The notes beneath the pieces were generated by a model, which had not been told where the DNA came from, searched no databases, and saw only the letters and a program-made list of their open reading frames with translations. From contig CACZUK010000011.1 in assembly GCA_902784305.1 (NCBI GenBank), positions 1 through 34,302 of the forward strand: a DNA stretch of 34,302 bases. Direction: 5' to 3'. This document shows positions 15,499 to 23,916 of this stretch, one piece after another. The position numbers and the translations under genes were made by a program. Source of the stretch: Oscillospiraceae bacterium (lineage in GTDB: Bacteria > Bacillota > Clostridia > Oscillospirales > Oscillospiraceae). Within the stretch, counting starts at the first letter, position 1; every line of letters starts with the position of its first letter.

Positions 15499-15589
15499 TG
15501 AAACTTCCTCCTTTTCAGCTTGCTGTGAAAGCACTCGACGGCTTTCGATTCCATGCTATGCGAGGGGAGGAGGCCGGGTTCCGGGGAAC

Positions 15590-15631
15590 AAAAACCCCCT
15601 CCCGCGTCCGACCGGCGGACAGGGGAGGGGG
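15590..15631 (-). terminator. Terminator of the LRR-protein gene
   Basis: On the minus strand CCCCCTCCC (15631-15623) pairs with GGGAGGGGG (15603-15595), with an inner GTCCG/CGGAC stem, followed by T5. It separates the LRR gene from the downstream cotJ genes. Confidence 0.85.
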
Positions 15632-15661
15632 GTGAACTCTATGGAGGCTGAACCAGGGGTC

Positions 15662-17413
15662 TCAGCTCACAAGAACGGATTTTGTCTTGCACCAGGCAGA
15701 GGTCTTCTTGCCCTTGATGGTGCGCACGCGGACGTAATACCAGCCCTTCTTCAGCTTCTTCGCAGTGAAGTTCACCGCGCTGTTCCGGAAGAATGACACG
15801 GTCTTCACGTTCTTCTTAAAGGTTTTGACAGTGCAATACTGGAGCTGGTAGCCCTTGCCGTCGGTATTCCTCTTCCACTTGGCCTTGAACTCACCCTTCT
15901 TGCCCGGCTTGACGCTGGTGAGCGCCGGCATGGACAAATCGTAGCCCTTGGTGACCTTCACCTTGATGGCGCTGCTCCACTCGGAGTAGCGGCCCGCGGT
16001 TTTGCCGATGGTGCGGATGCGCACATAGTAGATGCCCTTCTTGAGGCCGGAGAAGCCCCCGTTGACGATGGTATTATGGGAGAGGTACATCCGGGTCACG
16101 TTCTTTTTGAAGCGCTTGTCGGTGGAGCACTGGAGCTCGTAGCCGCTGCCGCCCACTTTTTTGGTCCAATAGCAGGAGATAAGGCCCTTTTTCTTGTTCT
16201 CCACCCGGGTGAAGCCGCTTCTGGGCACCTTGCTCAAATCCACGAACTTAAAGCCGTTTGCATCGGCGTAGGCCTCCGCCTCGGTGCCGCTGTTACCGTT
16301 GATGGTGAAGCCGTCCACCTTCGTGTCGGTGAGGTTGTCCTTGAAGCCCAGCGCCCAGAAGTTGATGTTGGAAACGCTGTCCGGGATGCTCACGGCCTTC
16401 AAACGGGGACAGTTCAGGAACGCACTGACGCCGATTACCTTGAGGGTGTTCGGAAATTCCACCGTTTCCAGTTTGGTGCAATCCTCAAAGGCGGAGATAC
16501 AGATTTCTTTGATGCCGGAGTTGATGCGCATATAGCGCAGATTCGTGCAGCCGGAGAAGGTTCCGGAGGGGATGACCTCAAGGGCGCCGGTCAGAAGGAT
16601 GTTGCTCAGCTTGGTGCAGTTTGCAAACACACCGGAGTGCATACCCTGGAGCTCTTGGCCCTTCATCTGCGCAGCAGTTTCATCCTCTGCCCGGATGCCC
16701 CGCAGCTTGCCTTCCGGGATGGTCAGGTTTCCCATGCCGGTGCAGCCGCTGAACGCTCCCTTGCCCAGGTTCTCCAGGCTGGCGGGGAGAGTCACATTGT
16801 CCAGGGTGGTGCAGTCTTTAAAGACGTCTTCTCCGATGCTCTTGAGCTTGTTGTTGAAGCGGACTGTGTGGAGCTTGGTGCAGCCCTCAAAGGCGCGGTC
16901 CTCAAGGGTCTCCAGAACCGTGGGGAGGCTGATGTGCGTCAGGCTGGTGCAGCCATAGAAGGCGCTCGCTCCGATGCTCTTGATTTGCGTGGCGGAGCCG
17001 GCGCCGCCGGCGCCGACAAGGCAAATGTTGGCCTCGCGCAGGTTGGTGCAGCCGAAGAAGGTGCTGTAGGGAATGGCGGAGACGCCGCTGCTGATGTCCA
17101 GGCGCTTGATTCTCTCGTCCCCGCTGAAGTGCTTGGTCAAGGGTTGCATCCCATGCCCCTTGCCGCTCCAACGAATGATCAGGAGGCCGTCATCGCGCAG
17201 CTCATACTCTGAACTCTCGCCGCACTCGCCGGTTTCAACGACCTTCTGCGGCTCTACCCGGGCTTCGCGCCCGTCGTCTGCGGCCTCCCCGGCGCTGGGG
17301 ACGCTGACGTCCTCCTCCGCCTCTTCCGCCGCCCAGACGTTGGCGCTGAGCAGACACAGGGCCATGGCCATGGCCAGCAGCAGGGCTGACAGGCGTTTGA
17401 TGGTCTGTTTCAC
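15662..17413 (-). CDS. Secreted BspA-like leucine-rich-repeat protein with two fibronectin-III-like domains
   Basis: This 583-residue protein starts with a clear signal peptide: Lys/Arg near the start, a hydrophobic core and an ANVWA-A cleavage-like site near residue 28. An acidic spacer follows. From about 95 to 390 there are repeated BspA/LRR_5 units with the recurring pattern (G)AFxGCTxL followed by a beta strand (for example GASAFYGCTSL, EDRAFEGCTKL, SGTFSGCTNL). From about 400 to the end two similar domains of about 90 residues each end in YYVRxRTI, as in cell-surface Fn3-type modules. No LPXTG or SLH anchor is visible, so it is probably released or loosely bound. The GTG at 17413 follows AAAGGAGGAGAGG. 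BspA-like proteins are often involved in surface adhesion, but the ligand here is unknown. Confidence 0.88.
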   Translation of the reverse strand: MKQTIKRLSALLLAMAMALCLLSANVWAAEEAEEDVSVPSAGEAADDGREARVEPQKVVETGECGESSEYELRDDGLLIIRWSGKGHGMQPLTKHFSGDERIKRLDISSGVSAIPYSTFFGCTNLREANICLVGAGGAGSATQIKSIGASAFYGCTSLTHISLPTVLETLEDRAFEGCTKLHTVRFNNKLKSIGEDVFKDCTTLDNVTLPASLENLGKGAFSGCTGMGNLTIPEGKLRGIRAEDETAAQMKGQELQGMHSGVFANCTKLSNILLTGALEVIPSGTFSGCTNLRYMRINSGIKEICISAFEDCTKLETVEFPNTLKVIGVSAFLNCPRLKAVSIPDSVSNINFWALGFKDNLTDTKVDGFTINGNSGTEAEAYADANGFKFVDLSKVPRSGFTRVENKKKGLISCYWTKKVGGSGYELQCSTDKRFKKNVTRMYLSHNTIVNGGFSGLKKGIYYVRIRTIGKTAGRYSEWSSAIKVKVTKGYDLSMPALTSVKPGKKGEFKAKWKRNTDGKGYQLQYCTVKTFKKNVKTVSFFRNSAVNFTAKKLKKGWYYVRVRTIKGKKTSAWCKTKSVLVS

Positions 17414-17485
17414 GTTCCTCTCCTCCTTTTTTTCAAAAAAACCGGATTCCTCGCATGAGAAAGGTTCCCATACAATTCTTCTGTC

Positions 17486-17514
17486 ATTTTACCACACTCC
17501 CGGAGTTATTGCAA
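17486..17514 (-). promoter_or_regulatory. Promoter of the LRR-protein gene
   Basis: Minus-strand TTGCAA (17514-17509), a 17-nt spacer and TAAAAT (17491-17486). It lies about 70 nt upstream of the GTG start. Confidence 0.65.
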
Positions 17515-17589
17515 GCACCCTGTTGAAACTCAGAGCTTCGTTCCGTGCCTGCCGGGCCCGGAGGCTGGCGAAAAAAACAAAATCTCCCC

Positions 17590-17618
17590 TTGACTTCCCC
17601 CTGTCACTGTGCTAAAAT
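17590..17618 (+). promoter_or_regulatory. Sigma-A promoter for the T-box/trpB transcript
   Basis: TTGACT (17590-17595), a 17-nt spacer and TAAAAT (17613-17618), immediately upstream of T-box stem I. Confidence 0.8.
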
Positions 17619-17624
17619 ACCCTA

Positions 17625-17894
17625 AACCGATGAGGAAGAGTGAGTAGTTTCCCTCCACTTTTTCCACAGAGAGCCGCCGGGGCTGGAAGGGCGGCGAAAC
17701 AGCGGGGAGCGAATGGACTTCTGAGGGCGAGCAGAAACGGCGGTTGCCGGAGTATGGGAGACGGAGCGGACCCTCCGTGAACAAGGTCAGCATATGTCAG
17801 TATGCGCAAAGTGGGTGTGCGTCAGCGCACCAAGCCGGGTGGCACCGCAGGATGTTGTCCTGTCCCAGCGAAGAACGCGGGACGGGGCTTTTTT
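17625..17894 (+). promoter_or_regulatory. Tryptophan-specific T-box leader with terminator
   Basis: Stem I begins with the typical GAGGAAGAGTGAGTAG (17632-17647). The specifier appears to be TGG (17714-17716) in GAATGGACTT, reading tRNA-Trp. The T-box core GGGTGGCACCGCA is at 17837-17849; its TGGC would pair with the 3' GCCA end expected for uncharged tRNA-Trp (discriminator G). The terminator pairs CCTGTCCC-GCG with CGC-GGGACGGG (17859-17886) and ends in T6. The prediction is antitermination when tryptophan is scarce. Specifier assignment rests on position and context; tRNA pairing was not tested. Confidence 0.92.
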
Positions 17895-17951
17895 CTGTCC
17901 CGGCAGCCCACAACCGGGGCGAAATGCCCCCACAAGAAAGGAGCCTTTCCC

Positions 17952-19322
17952 ATGGCAGAGCAGAAAATCCCCTATAAAATCTATCTGGAAGAGTCCGAGA
18001 TGCCCAAGGCCTGGTACAACGTCCGGGCGGACATGAAGAACAAGCCCGCGCCCCTGCTGAATCCGGGCACCCATCAGCCCATGACCGCTGAGGAGCTCAG
18101 CGTGGTCTTCTGCGACGAGCTGGTGCAGCAGGAGTTGGACAACACCAACGCCTACATCGAGATTCCCCAGGAAATCCGGGACTTTTACAAGATGTATCGT
18201 CCCTCTCCGCTGGTGCGGGCCTACTGCCTGGAGAAGAAGCTCCAGACCCCGGCCAAGATTTACTATAAGTTCGAGGGCAACAACACCAGCGGCTCCCACA
18301 AGCTCAATTCCGCCATCGCCCAGGCCTACTATGCCAAGAAGCAGGGCCTGAAGGGCGTGACCACGGAGACGGGCGCCGGTCAGTGGGGCACCGCCCTGTC
18401 CATGGCCTGCTCCTACTTTGATTTGGACTGCAAGGTCTTCATGGTGAAGGTCAGCTACGAGCAGAAGCCCTTCCGCCGCGAGGTCATGCGCACCTACGGT
18501 GCCAGCGTGACTCCCTCTCCCTCCGAGACCACCGAGGTGGGCCGCAGGATTCTGGCCGCCCATCCCGGCACCACCGGCTCCCTGGGCTGCGCCATTTCTG
18601 AGGCCGTTGAAGTCGCTGTGGGCACCCCCGGCTACCGCTACGTGCTGGGCAGCGTGCTCAACCAGGTGCTGCTGCATCAGAGCGTCATCGGCCTGGAGAC
18701 CAAGGCGGCTCTGGACAAGTACAACATCAAGCCCGACATCATCATCGGCTGCGCGGGCGGCGGCTCCAACCTGGGCGGCCTGATTTCCCCCTTCATGGGC
18801 GAGAAGCTCCGGGGCGAGGCCGACTACCGCATCATCGCCGTGGAGCCCGCCTCCTGTCCCAGCTTCACCCGCGGCGTGTACGCCTACGACTTCTGCGACA
18901 CCGGCATGGTGTGCCCGCTGGCGAAGATGTACACTCTGGGCAGCGACTTCATCCCCTCCGCCAACCACGCGGGCGGCCTGCGCTACCACGGCATGAGCTC
19001 CGTGCTCTCCCAGCTCTACGATGACGGCCTGATGGAGGCCACCTCCGTGGAGCAGACCAGCGTCTTCCAGGCGGCGGAGCAGTTCGCCCGGGTGGAGGGC
19101 ATCCTGCCCGCGCCCGAGAGCTCTCACGCCATCCGGGTGGCCATCGACGAGGCCATGAAGTGCAAGGAGACGGGGGAGGAGAAGACCATCGTCTTCGGCC
19201 TCACCGGCACCGGCTACTTTGACATGGTGGCCTATGAGAAGTTCCACAACGGGGAGATGAGCGACTACATCCCCACCGACGAGGAGCTGGCCGAGGCCCG
19301 CGCCAAGCTGCCTAAGGTCTGA
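17952..19322 (+). CDS. trpB: Tryptophan synthase beta chain, TrpB2-type
   Basis: Condenses indole with L-serine to make tryptophan using pyridoxal phosphate. The 456-residue length and features such as KAWYNVRAD near the start match the TrpB2 class (TrpB-like, about 430-460 residues) rather than classical TrpB1 (about 400). The PLP lysine is predicted at Lys117 (GSHKLNS), and the phosphate-binding loop is GCAGGGSNLGG. The ATG at 17952 follows AAGAAAGGAGCC. It is monocistronic: a Trp T-box upstream, a terminator downstream, and no trpA or other trp gene in the window. TrpB2 often works without TrpA, so the enzyme may salvage free indole from the surroundings; this is inference. Confidence 0.93.
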   Translation: MAEQKIPYKIYLEESEMPKAWYNVRADMKNKPAPLLNPGTHQPMTAEELSVVFCDELVQQELDNTNAYIEIPQEIRDFYKMYRPSPLVRAYCLEKKLQTPAKIYYKFEGNNTSGSHKLNSAIAQAYYAKKQGLKGVTTETGAGQWGTALSMACSYFDLDCKVFMVKVSYEQKPFRREVMRTYGASVTPSPSETTEVGRRILAAHPGTTGSLGCAISEAVEVAVGTPGYRYVLGSVLNQVLLHQSVIGLETKAALDKYNIKPDIIIGCAGGGSNLGGLISPFMGEKLRGEADYRIIAVEPASCPSFTRGVYAYDFCDTGMVCPLAKMYTLGSDFIPSANHAGGLRYHGMSSVLSQLYDDGLMEATSVEQTSVFQAAEQFARVEGILPAPESSHAIRVAIDEAMKCKETGEEKTIVFGLTGTGYFDMVAYEKFHNGEMSDYIPTDEELAEARAKLPKV

Positions 19323-19332
19323 GAATCGTTCT

Positions 19333-19370
19333 AAAAAACTAGCCGGAGCGCCCAGCGCTCCGGCTTTTTT
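19333..19370 (+). terminator. Bidirectional terminator between trpB and the convergent SDR gene
   Basis: AGCCGGAGCGC (19341-19351) pairs perfectly with GCGCTCCGGCT (19355-19365) around a 3-nt loop, followed by a T-run. An A6 run at 19333-19338 provides the T-tract on the minus strand for the SDR transcript. Confidence 0.92.
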
Positions 19371-19441
19371 CCTGCCAACGGGTAAAAAAGGGGAACCGCA
19401 CCGAAGTGTGGTCCCCGTGTGGGTCAAAGCTGAAATGCTCC

Positions 19442-20185
19442 TCAGCAGTCCACGCCGCCGTCCACGCGGACGAGCTGGCCGGTGATGAAGGAGGAGTCGT
19501 CGGTGGCGAAGAAGAGGGCCACGGTGGCGATTTCACTGCCCTCGCCGAAGCGCTGCAGGGGGGCGCGCACCTTCATGAAGCCCAGAGCCTCGTCGCCGCC
19601 TGCGCTGTCCAGCATGGCGGTGCGGATGGCACCGGGCTGGATGCCGTTGACGCGAATCTCCGGCCCCAGCTCCATCGCCATGGCCTTGGTCAGACCGTTC
19701 ATGGCGTGCTTGCTGGTGCAGTAAGCCACGGGACCCCAGTGGGCGGCGCAGCCAGCCACGGAGGAGGTGTTGATGATGCTGCCCTTGCCCTTGGCCTTCA
19801 TGACGGGGGCCACCAGCTTGGTCAGCAGGAAGGCGGAGGTGACGTTCACGTTCATCACCTTCTGGAACTCCTCCAGAGAGCAGTCCAGAATGGGGGCCAC
19901 GCTGAGCATGCCCGCGTTGTTGAACAGGATGTCAACGGTGCCGTAGGCCTCCATGGTGGCGTCGAAAATTTTCTGAGGCGCGCCCAGGTCGCTGGTGTCG
20001 GCCAGCACGTACATGGCCTCACCGCCATCGGCCTTGATTTTGTCCACCACGGCCTTGGCCCGGGCCTCGTTCCGGCCGGTGACGACGACCTTCGCGCCCT
20101 CTTTTGCGAACAGATAAGCGGTGTCACGGCCCATGCCAGAGGTGGAACCGGTGATAATTGCAACTTTTCCGTCAAGCTTTCCCAT
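19442..20185 (-). CDS. Short-chain dehydrogenase/reductase
   Basis: A 247-residue classical SDR that oxidises or reduces an alcohol/carbonyl with NAD(P)(H). The cofactor motif TGSTSGMG spans 12-19 and the structural motif NNAG spans 89-92. The catalytic Ser is at 141-142 (INTSSVAG), and Tyr155 and Lys159 form the YxxxK active site (AYCTSKHAM). The C-terminus carries the usual TGQLVRVDGG. The ATG follows a GGAGGG site. It stands alone with its own promoter and a shared terminator. Substrate cannot be predicted: members include acyl-carrier-protein reductases, sugar alcohol dehydrogenases and hydroxysteroid dehydrogenases, the last being of interest in gut bacteria, but nothing here singles one out. 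Confidence 0.92.
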   Translation of the reverse strand: MGKLDGKVAIITGSTSGMGRDTAYLFAKEGAKVVVTGRNEARAKAVVDKIKADGGEAMYVLADTSDLGAPQKIFDATMEAYGTVDILFNNAGMLSVAPILDCSLEEFQKVMNVNVTSAFLLTKLVAPVMKAKGKGSIINTSSVAGCAAHWGPVAYCTSKHAMNGLTKAMAMELGPEIRVNGIQPGAIRTAMLDSAGGDEALGFMKVRAPLQRFGEGSEIATVALFFATDDSSFITGQLVRVDGGVDC

Positions 20186-20261
20186 AAGTGAAACCCTCCA
20201 TGTTCAGATTTGAGCCGGGCGCGCCGGGGCGGACCCTTCTCATTCGTAGTGATTCAGGATG

Positions 20262-20290
20262 ATTATACAACCACACACAGTTTTTGTCAA
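20262..20290 (-). promoter_or_regulatory. Consensus promoter of the SDR gene
   Basis: Minus-strand TTGACA (20290-20285), a 17-nt spacer and TATAAT (20267-20262): a perfect sigma-A consensus, suggesting strong basal expression. Confidence 0.9.
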
Positions 20291-20399
20291 CTGCTTTCCA
20301 ATACTGCCGCCGTGATGCGCCCGGAGGCGCCGGATGCCTTAGTTTGCCGCTCCGGCGGGATAAAAATACAAAAGTGTGGGGAAAACGGCTCATCCTTCA

Positions 20400-20428
20400 T
20401 TGACGAACGAGCGGAAAAATGGTAAAAT
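20400..20428 (+). promoter_or_regulatory. Promoter of the methyltransferase-ecf genes
   Basis: TTGACG (20400-20405), a 17-nt spacer and TAAAAT (20423-20428), about 35 nt before the methyltransferase start. Confidence 0.75.
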
Positions 20429-20464
20429 ACAGCCTTAGACTAACTACGATGGAGTATTGTGCGT

Positions 20465-21331
20465 ATGTGGACTGCAAACGGCTGGAAGGACTATGAGCTG
20501 CTGGACTGCGGCAGCGGGGAAAAGCTGGAGCGCTGGGGCAAGGAGATTCTGGTGCGCCCGGATCCCCAGGCCATCTGGAACACCCCCCGGAAGCATCCGG
20601 GCTGGAAAAAGCCCGACGGGCGCTATGTGCGCAGCCGGACCGGCGGCGGGCACTGGGAGAAGCGGAGTCTGCCGGAGTTCTGGCAGATGAGCTATGGGAG
20701 CCTGACCTTTAAGGTGAGTCCCATGAACTTCAAGCACACGGGTTTGTTCCCGGAGCAGGCGGCCAACTGGGACTTCGCCCAGGGGCTCATTGCCGGGGCG
20801 GGACGTCCCATCAATGTGCTGAATCTGTTCGCCTACACCGGCGGCGCGACCCTGGCCTGCGCGGCGGCGGGGGCCAGCGTGTGCCATGTGGACGCGGCGA
20901 AGAACATGGTGGCCCGGGCCCGGGAGAACGCCCGGCTCTCCCACCTGGAGGACGCGCCCATCCGCTGGATTGTGGACGACTGCGGGAAGTTTGTGGACCG
21001 GGAGATTCGCCGGGGCCGCCGCTACGACGCGGTCATCATGGACCCGCCGTCCTACGGGCGGGGCCCCTCCGGCGAGGTGTGGAAGCTGGAGGAGAGCCTT
21101 TACCCCTTCCTGGAGAAGGTGGTGCAGGTGCTCAGCGACGAGCCGCTGTTCTTCCTCATCAACTCCTACACCACGGGTCTGGCGCCGTCTGTGCTCACCT
21201 ACATGATGGAAACCCTGATTGGAAAACGCTTCGGCGGCGTCACGGACGCCCAGGAGCTGGGGCTGCCGGTGACGGAGACTGGGCTGGTGCTGCCCTGCGG
21301 CTCCACGGGACGCTGGCAGAGCAAAGAATAA
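20465..21331 (+). CDS. Class I SAM-dependent methyltransferase, RlmI/RlmK-like (probable 23S rRNA methyltransferase)
   Basis: A protein of about 288 residues with a Rossmann-type methyltransferase domain: motif I NLFAYTGGATLACAAAGA, an acidic residue in CHVDAAKN, and the catalytic DPPSYGRG. These are typical of the RlmI/RlmK (COG1092-like) family that methylates bases of 23S rRNA. The N-terminal PUA domain of E. coli RlmI is absent; instead about 100 residues with a beta-rich look precede the domain. The ATG at 20465 is 10 nt from GGAG, while a GTG at 20459 is only 4 nt from it and is the alternative start. ecfA1 follows 38 nt later on the same strand. Confidence 0.85.
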   Translation: MWTANGWKDYELLDCGSGEKLERWGKEILVRPDPQAIWNTPRKHPGWKKPDGRYVRSRTGGGHWEKRSLPEFWQMSYGSLTFKVSPMNFKHTGLFPEQAANWDFAQGLIAGAGRPINVLNLFAYTGGATLACAAAGASVCHVDAAKNMVARARENARLSHLEDAPIRWIVDDCGKFVDREIRRGRRYDAVIMDPPSYGRGPSGEVWKLEESLYPFLEKVVQVLSDEPLFFLINSYTTGLAPSVLTYMMETLIGKRFGGVTDAQELGLPVTETGLVLPCGSTGRWQSKE

Positions 21332-21369
21332 GCCTGGCCGCGCCGCGGTCAGAGAACTGAGGAGAATCT

Positions 21370-22221
21370 ATGTCTGAACCCATTGTCAAGCTGGAGCAGG
21401 TCAGCTTTTCCTATCCCGCGGTGGAGGGCAGACCCCACACCGCCCTGAAGGATGTCACCCTGGAGGTGGAGGAGGGCAGCTTTGTGGCGGTTTTGGGCCA
21501 CAACGGCTGCGGAAAGAGCACGCTTGCCAAGCATATGAACGCCATTCTGCTGCCCCTGGGCGGGAAGGTCTGGGTGGCGGGGATGGACACCGCCGACGAG
21601 AGCCGCTGGCTGGACGTGCACCGCACCGTCGGGATGGTGTTCCAGAACCCGGACAACCAGATTGTCGCCAACGTGGTGGAGGAGGACGTGGCCTTCGCCC
21701 CGGAGAACCTGGGGGTCCCCAGCCCGGAGATTCGGCGCCGGGTGGATGAGGCCCTGGAAATCGTGGGCATGAGCAAGTACGCCCGCCACGCGCCCCACCG
21801 GCTCTCCGGCGGCCAGAAGCAGCGGGTGGCCATCGCGGGGGTCATCGCCATGCAGCCGCGCTGCATCGTGATGGACGAGCCCACCGCCATGCTGGACCCC
21901 GTGGGCCGGGAGGAGGTCCTGAAGACCATCCGCCGCCTGAACCGGGAGCAGCACACCACCGTGGTGCTCATCACCCACCACATGGACGAGGCGGCCATGG
22001 CGGACCGGCTGGTGGTCATGGACCACGGCGAGGTCATCGCCGACGGCACGCCCCGGACGGTGTTTCAGAAGGTGGAGCTGCTGCGCAGCGTAGGCCTGAC
22101 GGTGCCGGACACCGTGGAGCTGCTCTACGAGCTGCGGCAGGCGGGTCTGGACCTGCCTCTGGACGCGCTGAGCGTGGAGGAGTGCGCCCAGGCCATCTGC
22201 GGCTGTCTGAGGAGCAACTGA
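21370..22221 (+). CDS. ecfA1: ECF transporter ATP-binding protein EcfA1
   Basis: One of the two ATPases of an energy-coupling factor transporter for vitamins or metal ions. The 283-residue ABC protein has Walker A GHNGCGKST (43-51), the Q-loop in FQNPDNQIV, the signature LSGGQKQR, Walker B CIVMDEPTA and the switch His in ITHH. FQNPDNQ is typical of the EcfA1 member of the pair. GAGGAGA precedes the ATG. The gene is followed by ecfA2 and ecfT. No substrate-binding S component lies in the window, so the module is probably shared by S proteins encoded elsewhere (group II ECF). Confidence 0.95.
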   Translation: MSEPIVKLEQVSFSYPAVEGRPHTALKDVTLEVEEGSFVAVLGHNGCGKSTLAKHMNAILLPLGGKVWVAGMDTADESRWLDVHRTVGMVFQNPDNQIVANVVEEDVAFAPENLGVPSPEIRRRVDEALEIVGMSKYARHAPHRLSGGQKQRVAIAGVIAMQPRCIVMDEPTAMLDPVGREEVLKTIRRLNREQHTTVVLITHHMDEAAMADRLVVMDHGEVIADGTPRTVFQKVELLRSVGLTVPDTVELLYELRQAGLDLPLDALSVEECAQAICGCLRSN

Positions 22222-22247
22222 GCTGAACCATTTGAGAGGTTATACCA

Positions 22248-23105
22248 TTGGAACCGATTTTAGAGACGAAAAAGCTGTGCTGCACCTACAGTGTGGGCAC
22301 GCCCTTTGAGCACCGCGCCCTGATTGACGTGGACTTTCGCGCCTATCCGGGGGAGTATCTGGGCATCATCGGGCACACGGGCTCCGGCAAATCGACGCTG
22401 ATTCAACATCTGAACGCCCTGCTCAAGCCCAGCTCCGGCCAGGTGCTGCTCCACGGGGAGGACATCTGGGCCAACGCCAAGGCCACGCGCATGGCCCGCT
22501 TCAAGGTGGGGCTGGTGTTCCAGTACCCGGAGTACCAGCTCTTCGAGGAGACGGTCTACAAGGACATCGCCTTCGGGCCGAAGAACATGCGCCTGGACGC
22601 CAGGGAGATTGACCGCCGGGTCCACGAGGCGGCCTACTTTGCCGGACTTACCGACGACCAGCTCCAGAAGTCCCCCTTTGAGCTCTCCGGCGGCCAGAAG
22701 CGCCGGGTTGCCATTGCGGGCGTGATTGCCATGGGTCCGGAGGTGCTGATTCTGGACGAGCCCACCGCGGGACTGGACCCGGTGGGCCGGGAGTCCATTC
22801 TGCGCAACATCCGGCAGTTCCACGACGCGAAAAACGCCACCATCATCATCGTCTCCCACTCCATGGAGGACATGGCCCGGGTGGCGGACCGCATCGTGGT
22901 GATGAACGACGCCCGCATCCCCCTCCAGGGAACGCCCCGGGAGGTCTTCTCCCACGCGGAGGAGCTGCGGGCCATGGGCCTGAGCGTGCCGCAGATTACC
23001 CAGATTTTCCACCGGCTCCGGGCGCTGGGTCTGGGCGTGGATGAGAGCGTTTACACTTTAAAGGAGGCCAAAGAGGCACTCCTGGCGCTGAAGAGGAGGG
23101 ACTGA
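22248..23105 (+). CDS. ecfA2: ECF transporter ATP-binding protein EcfA2
   Basis: The second ATPase of the ECF module, 285 residues. Motifs are Walker A GHTGSGKST, Q-loop FQYPEYQLFEE (typical of EcfA2), signature LSGGQKRR, Walker B VLILDEPTAGLDP and switch His in VSHSM. The start is a TTG at 22248 preceded by GAGAGGT at a 7-nt spacing; no in-frame ATG fits. The ecfT start follows the stop at once. The two ATPases form a heterodimer driven by EcfT. Confidence 0.94.
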   Translation: MEPILETKKLCCTYSVGTPFEHRALIDVDFRAYPGEYLGIIGHTGSGKSTLIQHLNALLKPSSGQVLLHGEDIWANAKATRMARFKVGLVFQYPEYQLFEETVYKDIAFGPKNMRLDAREIDRRVHEAAYFAGLTDDQLQKSPFELSGGQKRRVAIAGVIAMGPEVLILDEPTAGLDPVGRESILRNIRQFHDAKNATIIIVSHSMEDMARVADRIVVMNDARIPLQGTPREVFSHAEELRAMGLSVPQITQIFHRLRALGLGVDESVYTLKEAKEALLALKRRD

Positions 23106-23106
23106 C

Positions 23107-23916
23107 ATGCTCAAGGACATCACATTGGGTCAGTTCTTTCCCGGCACCTCCCTGGTGCACCGGCTGGACCCGAGAACCAAGCTGCTGTGCGTGGTTTTGT
23201 ACATCGCGGCGCTGTTCACCGCGGCGGGCTGGGTCAGCTACGCGGTGGTGTTCGCGCTGCTGGCCGTGGCGGTGGGCATCTCCCGCATCGGCGTCAAGGC
23301 GCTGCTGCGGGGCATGAAGCCGGTGGTGGTGATTCTGGTGTTCACCGGCGCGCTGAACCTGTTCTACACCCAGACCGGCACGGAGCTGGTGCACCTGGGC
23401 TTTTTGCACATCACCACGGGCGGACTGGAGCGGGCCTTTTTCATGGTGACACGGATTCTCATGCTGATTTCCGGCACCTTTTTGCTGACCTACACCACCT
23501 CGCCCATCGCCCTCACAGACGGGCTGGAGCACCTGCTCGGCCCCCTGAAGCTGCTCAAGGTGCCGGTTCACGACCTGGCCATGATGATGAGCATCGCTCT
23601 GCGCTTCATCCCCACCCTCATCGAGGAGACGGACAAAATCATGTCCGCCCAGAAGGCCCGGGGCGCGGACTTCGAGGGCGGCAGCCTGCTGGACAAGGCC
23701 CGGGCCATGGTGCCGCTGATGGTGCCGCTGTTCGTGTCGGCCTTCCGCCGGGCGGACGAGCTGGCAACGGCCATGGAGTGCCGCTGCTACCACGGCGGCG
23801 AGGGCCGCACCCGCCTCAAGCAGCTGCGCTTTCAGGCCGCGGACTGGGCGGTGCTGGCGCTCTTCGTGGCGCTGCTGGCGCTGATTGTGGTGCTGAAGCT
23901 GCGCTTTCGCGTGTGA
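23107..23916 (+). CDS. ecfT: ECF transporter transmembrane protein EcfT
   Basis: The membrane scaffold linking the EcfA1-EcfA2 ATPases to an S component. The 269-residue protein shows about five hydrophobic segments and the two cytoplasmic coupling motifs of EcfT. The first is AQKARGADF (the Ala-Arg-Gly motif). The second is in MECRCYHGG, where the middle residue of the usual Ala-Arg motif is Cys. The start is one base after the ecfA2 stop, with GAGGAGG upstream inside ecfA2. The next gene on this strand is truA, after an AT-rich gap and a tandem repeat. Confidence 0.94.
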   Translation: MLKDITLGQFFPGTSLVHRLDPRTKLLCVVLYIAALFTAAGWVSYAVVFALLAVAVGISRIGVKALLRGMKPVVVILVFTGALNLFYTQTGTELVHLGFLHITTGGLERAFFMVTRILMLISGTFLLTYTTSPIALTDGLEHLLGPLKLLKVPVHDLAMMMSIALRFIPTLIEETDKIMSAQKARGADFEGGSLLDKARAMVPLMVPLFVSAFRRADELATAMECRCYHGGEGRTRLKQLRFQAADWAVLALFVALLALIVVLKLRFRV

